This document shows positions 31,094 through 34,682 of a stretch of DNA of 34,682 nt, piece by piece. Each line of letters begins with the position of its first letter. Within the stretch, counting starts at the first letter, position 1. The notes below the pieces were generated by a model, which searched no databases, was not told the origin of the DNA, and worked only from the letters and a program-made list of their open reading frames with translations. Origin of the DNA: Kiritimatiellia bacterium (lineage in GTDB: Bacteria; Verrucomicrobiota; Kiritimatiellia; SLAD01); assembly GCA_007126515.1 (NCBI GenBank), contig SLBD01000180.1:1-34682 (forward strand). The letters run 5' to 3'. The position numbers and the translations under genes are program-made.

Positions 31094-31358
31094 TCGCCAA
31101 TCCTTTCTGCTCATCTTTTCTTCATGAATTCAGGACAACTACAACAGGAACCCGCCCAGGTCCAGTCCCGTTGCCCCCCTCAGGCAGGGCAGACGCATCA
31201 AAATTTGTATCTTTGTCTGCGACTGGATCTCTTGCTGACGAGCAGGTTTTGCGAAGGACTCGATGGGCAAAGGGCGAGACGGGCTCTTCCTGCCCACACC
31301 GGGGGTAGACATTTGTCCCTCCCTTGATCCCTCAACACTTCTCGGGTACCCTCTTGTT

Positions 31359-32831
31359 ATGGCTTCTGCCACACAAACCATGGACCTATTAGCCCCGCTA
31401 TCTGCTCATCGCTGGGATGAATCCGCAGCGCGGCACCTGCTCAATCGTGTTGGCTTCGGCCCCACGGCGGAGGAAGTGACGGCCTTTGCCATGATGGGTA
31501 TTGATGATGCGGTTGACACACTCATCCATCCTGAACGCACGGCCTTCACCCTGCCTCCGCCCAGCTGGGCGACAGCCCCCCCCGGCACCACATCGTCTCA
31601 GCTCAGCGAGACAGAGTCATTATCGGCGGGACGGATATCCTCCCTGCGACAGTGGTGGGTGCAACGCATGCACACATCGCCGCGCCCCTTGGAAGAGAAA
31701 ATGACGCTCTTCTGGCATAGTCATTTCGCCACGCAATCTGACAAAGTCACCGATCCACTCCTCCTGTACCGGCACAACCAACTGCTTCGCGATCATGGCC
31801 TCGATTTCTTCAACCTACTTGTCCTCCGCGTGGCTCGAGATGCTGCGATGGTCCGATTCCTCGATCTCGACACCAGCCAAAGCCAGCGGCCCAACGACAA
31901 TTTCGCGCGGGAGTTGATGGAATTGTATACCCTGGGTGAAGGCAACTACAGCGAGACCGATGTCCGCGAAGCCGCCCGCGCCTTTACCGGCTGGACCGTC
32001 CAAGACGGTCGGGCCGTCTTGGATCCGCGACGCTTCGACGACGGCCGCAAAACATTTCTGGGACGCACCGGCCCCTGGCGCAGCGAAGACATCATCCGCA
32101 TCCTCTTTGAACAGCCAACAGCCACTCAATTCGTCACCACCAAACTCTTCTCCTTTTTTGCCTATCCCGACCCCGAGCCGGAAGTCGTCACGGCCCTCGC
32201 AGACAGTTTTGCTGACGTTCACTTCAGCATTCGTGATTGGCTCGCCCGACTCTTCCGCTCCGAACTCTTCTACTCAACGGCAGCCCAAGGCAGCCGCGTC
32301 AAAAGCCCAGCGGAATACGTGATTGGACTCTATCGCCAACTCGGCATCGACGACCCACCGTTTGCCATCACTGAACTCGCCATGCGGCGGATGGGACAAG
32401 AACTCCTCAATCCCCCCGACGTCGATGGCTGGAAAGAAGGCACTCACTGGATCAACGCTCAAACCCTAATGATGCGTTATCACTTCGCCTATTTCTGCAC
32501 CACCGGCACCGTTGTCGAAGGATTGATCGATCGCAATCGCAGTGCCTATCGCGCCCCCGAGCGAATCACGGATCGTTCCCCTCTTTTTCAAGCAGCCGAC
32601 TGGATTGAGGAATCCGACTACGGCCAGCCCACAGCATGCGCGCGCCAAGCCATCCGCCGCATTTTCGGTCGCCCTGCCCTACCCGCCGAAGAGCAGCGCT
32701 GGTCTGAGTACTTGCAAACCGCCAGCAACAACGCCCGGGTCGATTTTCATCTGGGCCGCCGCATGCCCCGCGAACGATTTCAAAGTGCCGCCTATCTCCT
32801 GTTATGTTCACCCGAGTATCAAGTGTGTTGA
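31359..32831 (+). CDS. DUF1800 protein
   Basis: 490 residues from the ATG at 31359. An ATG far upstream (31263) would add 32 low-complexity residues, and neither has a good ribosome site; 31380 is another option. 'LLNRVGFGPTAEEVTAFAMMGIDDAVDTLI', 'KMTLFWHSHFATQSDKV', 'ARELMELYTLGEGNYSETDVREAARAFTGW' and 'QELLNPPDVDGWKEGTHWIN' are the standard DUF1800 (PF08811) blocks. No signal peptide is visible, although the partner downstream is a Tat substrate. DUF1800 and DUF1501 are paired in many PVC and proteobacterial genomes; their job is unknown. The DUF1501 gene begins three bases after the stop. Confidence 0.88.
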   Translation: MASATQTMDLLAPLSAHRWDESAARHLLNRVGFGPTAEEVTAFAMMGIDDAVDTLIHPERTAFTLPPPSWATAPPGTTSSQLSETESLSAGRISSLRQWWVQRMHTSPRPLEEKMTLFWHSHFATQSDKVTDPLLLYRHNQLLRDHGLDFFNLLVLRVARDAAMVRFLDLDTSQSQRPNDNFARELMELYTLGEGNYSETDVREAARAFTGWTVQDGRAVLDPRRFDDGRKTFLGRTGPWRSEDIIRILFEQPTATQFVTTKLFSFFAYPDPEPEVVTALADSFADVHFSIRDWLARLFRSELFYSTAAQGSRVKSPAEYVIGLYRQLGIDDPPFAITELAMRRMGQELLNPPDVDGWKEGTHWINAQTLMMRYHFAYFCTTGTVVEGLIDRNRSAYRAPERITDRSPLFQAADWIEESDYGQPTACARQAIRRIFGRPALPAEEQRWSEYLQTASNNARVDFHLGRRMPRERFQSAAYLLLCSPEYQVC

Positions 32832-32834
32832 GCC

Positions 32835-34112
32835 ATGTCCCGATTCCAATCCCAACTTTTCAGCCGTCGCGAGTTTCTCCGTAGCAGCTTGATGCTGACC
32901 GCAGCCGCCGGCACCGCGCCGTCCTTTCTGACGCGCACCGCATTGGCGGCTCAAAATCCGAATGGTCTCACCTCCCTCTCCAGCGTCACCGATGATCGCA
33001 TCCTTGTCGTCGTCCAGTTATCCGGCGGTAACGACGGCTTGAACACCATCATTCCCTATACTGATGATCGATATTATGAATTCCGGCCGACCCTCGCGTT
33101 GTCTCGCCCGCAACAGATTCGCGTGAATGACGAGTTGGCCGTCCACGCCGCTTTGCGTCCTCTGCAACGCGTGTTTGACGAAGGTGAGTGCACGTGGATC
33201 CAAGGTGTCGGCTATCCTAATCCCAACCGCTCTCATTTCCGCTCCATGGAGATCTGGCAGACCGCGTCCGACGCCAGCGAGCAAATCCGCACCGGCTGGA
33301 TCGGCCGCTATTTCGACAACGCCTGCAGTGGCGCACCTGGAGTTCCCGAAGCCGTCACCATCGGTCGCGAATTACCCGCAGCCATGCGCCGCGCCAACGG
33401 CCACGATGCCGGCATCACCGTAGAACGGCCCGACCAATTTGCGTGGGCCACTCGCGGCCGCACCACCACGCATCGTCGCCAGCAACGCGATATGCTACAA
33501 TTCTTGCAGCAACCCGAACACACCCCGTTGCAAGGCAGCACCATCGACTACCTGCAACACACCGCCCTGCAAGCCATCGCATCGACCGATGTCATCGCCG
33601 CCGCCGAGCGCTCCTATCGCTCCACCGTCGATTACCCGTCTACTCGCTTTGGCCATTCCCTTCAGCAAATCGCCAAACTGATCAGTGGCGGCGTAGCGGG
33701 CCGCGTCTACTACGCCTCCATCGGCGGCTTCGACACCCACGCCAGCCAAGCCGGAGTCCACACGCGGTTACTCAATGACCTATCCACCAGCCTCGTCGCC
33801 TTTCGACAGGACTTGATCCGGCTACGGCAATGGGAACGCGTCGCCGTCATGGGCTTCTCCGAATTTGGTCGGCGCGTCGACGAAAACGGCAGTCAAGGCA
33901 CCGATCACGGCGCCGCCGGGCCCATGTTCGTCATGGGCAAACATTTCCAAGGAGGTTTCGTTGGCAAGCATCCGCCCCTCGATCAACTCGGACGTAGCGA
34001 CCTGATTTTCCATACCGACTTCCGCCAAGTCTACGCCACCCTCTTGCAGAACTGGCTCGGCACCGATCCCCTCCCCATCCTCGGCAGCAACTTCGAACCG
34101 ATTCAGATTTAG
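32835..34112 (+). CDS. Tat-exported DUF1501 protein
   Basis: 425 residues. The N-terminus 'FSRREFLRSSLMLTAAAGTAPSFLTRTALAA' is a twin-arginine signal (SRREFL), cleaved after 'ALAA'. 'ILVVVQLSGGNDGLNTIIPY' and 'YYASIGGFDTHASQ', then 'VAVMGFSEFGRRVDENGSQGTDHGAAGPMFVMG' are DUF1501 (PF07394) motifs, a family in the alkaline phosphatase/sulfatase superfamily with metal-ligand-like Asp and His residues in 'GFDTH' and 'GTDHG'. It is translationally adjacent to DUF1800 (3-bp gap). Probably acts in the periplasm after export as a folded, metal-loaded protein; substrate unknown. Confidence 0.9.
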   Translation: MSRFQSQLFSRREFLRSSLMLTAAAGTAPSFLTRTALAAQNPNGLTSLSSVTDDRILVVVQLSGGNDGLNTIIPYTDDRYYEFRPTLALSRPQQIRVNDELAVHAALRPLQRVFDEGECTWIQGVGYPNPNRSHFRSMEIWQTASDASEQIRTGWIGRYFDNACSGAPGVPEAVTIGRELPAAMRRANGHDAGITVERPDQFAWATRGRTTTHRRQQRDMLQFLQQPEHTPLQGSTIDYLQHTALQAIASTDVIAAAERSYRSTVDYPSTRFGHSLQQIAKLISGGVAGRVYYASIGGFDTHASQAGVHTRLLNDLSTSLVAFRQDLIRLRQWERVAVMGFSEFGRRVDENGSQGTDHGAAGPMFVMGKHFQGGFVGKHPPLDQLGRSDLIFHTDFRQVYATLLQNWLGTDPLPILGSNFEPIQI

Positions 34113-34481
34113 CAATAGGTCATGTCGAGGGTTCTGATCGGCGCAGCGCTGATTGGCTCGTGGGCAAGAACCTCAGCGAAGTAATAGGTTGTCATGTCGA
34201 GCGAAGTCGAGACATCTATGGCGCTGGGCACCGCTGGAGATTCCTCCACTCCGTCCCGTCGCTGCGCTCCGTGACTCCGGTCGGAATGACCGTCACAAAA
34301 AGGGATTATTTAATAGTCTTTTATCACAAGCGAAGCCCTCATTCCCTCAGGCCGACAGATCCAGCCATGAAGCGAGTCATGTCGAGCGAAGCGACCGCCT
34401 CGGCCACCGCCATTCCCAACGCCCAGCTCATCCGCCATCCCCACCTTGCACACCCACCCGTTTCGCAGCATACTATCCCCC
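34113..34481. repeat. Gene-free region with GTCATGTCGAG-type dispersed repeats
   Basis: Three copies of GTCATGTCGAG begin at 34119, 34191 and 34376. The middle one opens a longer inverted pair: GTCATGTCGAGCGAAGTCGA (from 34191) against the reverse complement of about 34237-34290, which contains GTCATTCCGACCGGAGTCAC, a palindromic intergenic repeat type found in many phyla (recalled, not searched). A hairpin-like GGTTCT...AGAACC (about 34130-34171) follows the DUF1501 stop but lacks a T-run. At 34393-34428 lies a second copy of the 36-bp segment at 5363-5398. No protein gene can be supported except a possible 30-codon minus-strand frame (34339-34431). Confidence 0.65.
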
Positions 34482-34682
34482 ATGAAAACAACACACACTC
34501 AACACCCTCATTTATCTTGGCTCTGCATTCTCGGCCTCTACATCAGCTTTCTCCTCCCAACCTTCGCCAGCGCCACACCCAACTGGGGAATCGAAGTCGA
34601 AGGCGGTTGGGTTTGGCCCGGGCGCATTGATGTCCGCATCCCGGGCGACGCAGGCACTCGCTTCTCGTTCCGGAACGATCTC
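34482..34682 (+). CDS. Secreted beta-barrel-like protein, 5' part only
   Basis: 67 codons are visible before the window ends. The start MKTTHTQHPHLSWLCILGLY continues through a hydrophobic stretch to 'FASATPNWGIEVEGGWVW', so a signal peptide cleaved after 'ASA' is likely. 'IEVEGGWVWPGRIDVRIPGDAGTRFSFRNDL' resembles the first strands of small outer-membrane barrel proteins that begin with an aromatic strand and a conserved 'RIPGDxGTRFS' turn. No ribosome site was noted. Family assignment rests on this short motif and is tentative. Confidence 0.55.
   Translation, partial: MKTTHTQHPHLSWLCILGLYISFLLPTFASATPNWGIEVEGGWVWPGRIDVRIPGDAGTRFSFRNDL

Noticed and set aside
1-34682. tRNA, rRNA, CRISPR array, insertion sequence
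   Set aside because: No GGTTCRA-type T-loop with a matching acceptor stem, no rRNA signature, no regularly spaced direct repeats and no transposase or integrase was seen on either strand.

Overview
The window reads as a chromosomal segment of a Gram-negative bacterium of the PVC group, most likely Verrucomicrobiota or Kiritimatiellota (inference). The grounds are a DUF1800/DUF1501 pair, a pseudopilin cassette resembling the Verru_Chthon cassette proteins, a very large secreted amylase built from Ig-like repeats and a 'DSNxDG..LGLDP' spacer typical of these phyla, and short dispersed intergenic repeats. GC content is moderate (estimated by eye in the mid-50s percent). No rRNA, tRNA, CRISPR array, phage or transposase gene was recognised.

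Layout. 1-5066 (minus): seven consecutive prepilin-like genes in the order G-like, G, G-like, H-like, I-like, J-like, K-like (the last cut by the window edge), the same order as gspGHIJK of type II secretion systems. 5067-5473: a gene-free mosaic of dispersed repeats. 5474-6021 (plus): a PF09720-like antitoxin and a ParE-like toxin. 6013-10249 (minus): tsaE, tsaB, a NYN-LOTUS RNase-like gene and an SLC12-type cation-chloride cotransporter homologue, in a tightly overlapping run. 10390-11874 (minus): a PH-like-domain membrane protein and a small protein resembling the N-terminal module of polysaccharide-cluster proteins. 12099-13547 (plus): a secreted YdjY-domain protein, ending convergently on a TGS/uridine-kinase-like nucleoside kinase (13544-15217, minus). 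15285-15417: a nested palindromic element. 15550-17781 (plus): a methyltransferase with fetA-fetB, behind a good sigma70 promoter. 17791-21546 (minus): ettA and a polytopic TPR membrane protein. 21756-28013 (minus): a 2085-residue secreted GH13 enzyme with its own terminator and a possible operator-promoter region. 28287-28918 (minus): a VapC-type toxin with a Phd-type antitoxin. 29027-31093 (minus): a GH31 glycosidase without a signal peptide. 31359-34112 (plus): DUF1800 and Tat-exported DUF1501. 34113-34481: dispersed repeats. 34482 to the end (plus): the start of a secreted, probably beta-barrel, protein.

How it fits together (inference). The GH13 enzyme has a signal peptide, three starch-binding-like modules and a C-terminal CBM9/DOMON-like domain, so it probably degrades alpha-glucan outside the cell, and the leaderless GH31 enzyme would finish the products inside. 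The pseudopilin operon could supply a secretion or pilus machine for such large proteins, but no assembly ATPase, platform protein or secretin lies in the window. The remaining genes are housekeeping (t6A synthesis, translation throttle, nucleoside kinase) or stress and ion handling (iron export, cation-chloride transport, two toxin-antitoxin pairs).

Most worth a second look: the seven-pseudopilin operon with a non-canonical Ala cleavage site, the twice-repeated insertion of a ~190-residue domain inside an Ig-like domain of the amylase, the 133-bp nested palindrome, the t6A/NYN-LOTUS overlap operon, and a short repeat whose two copies differ in a codon-like pattern.
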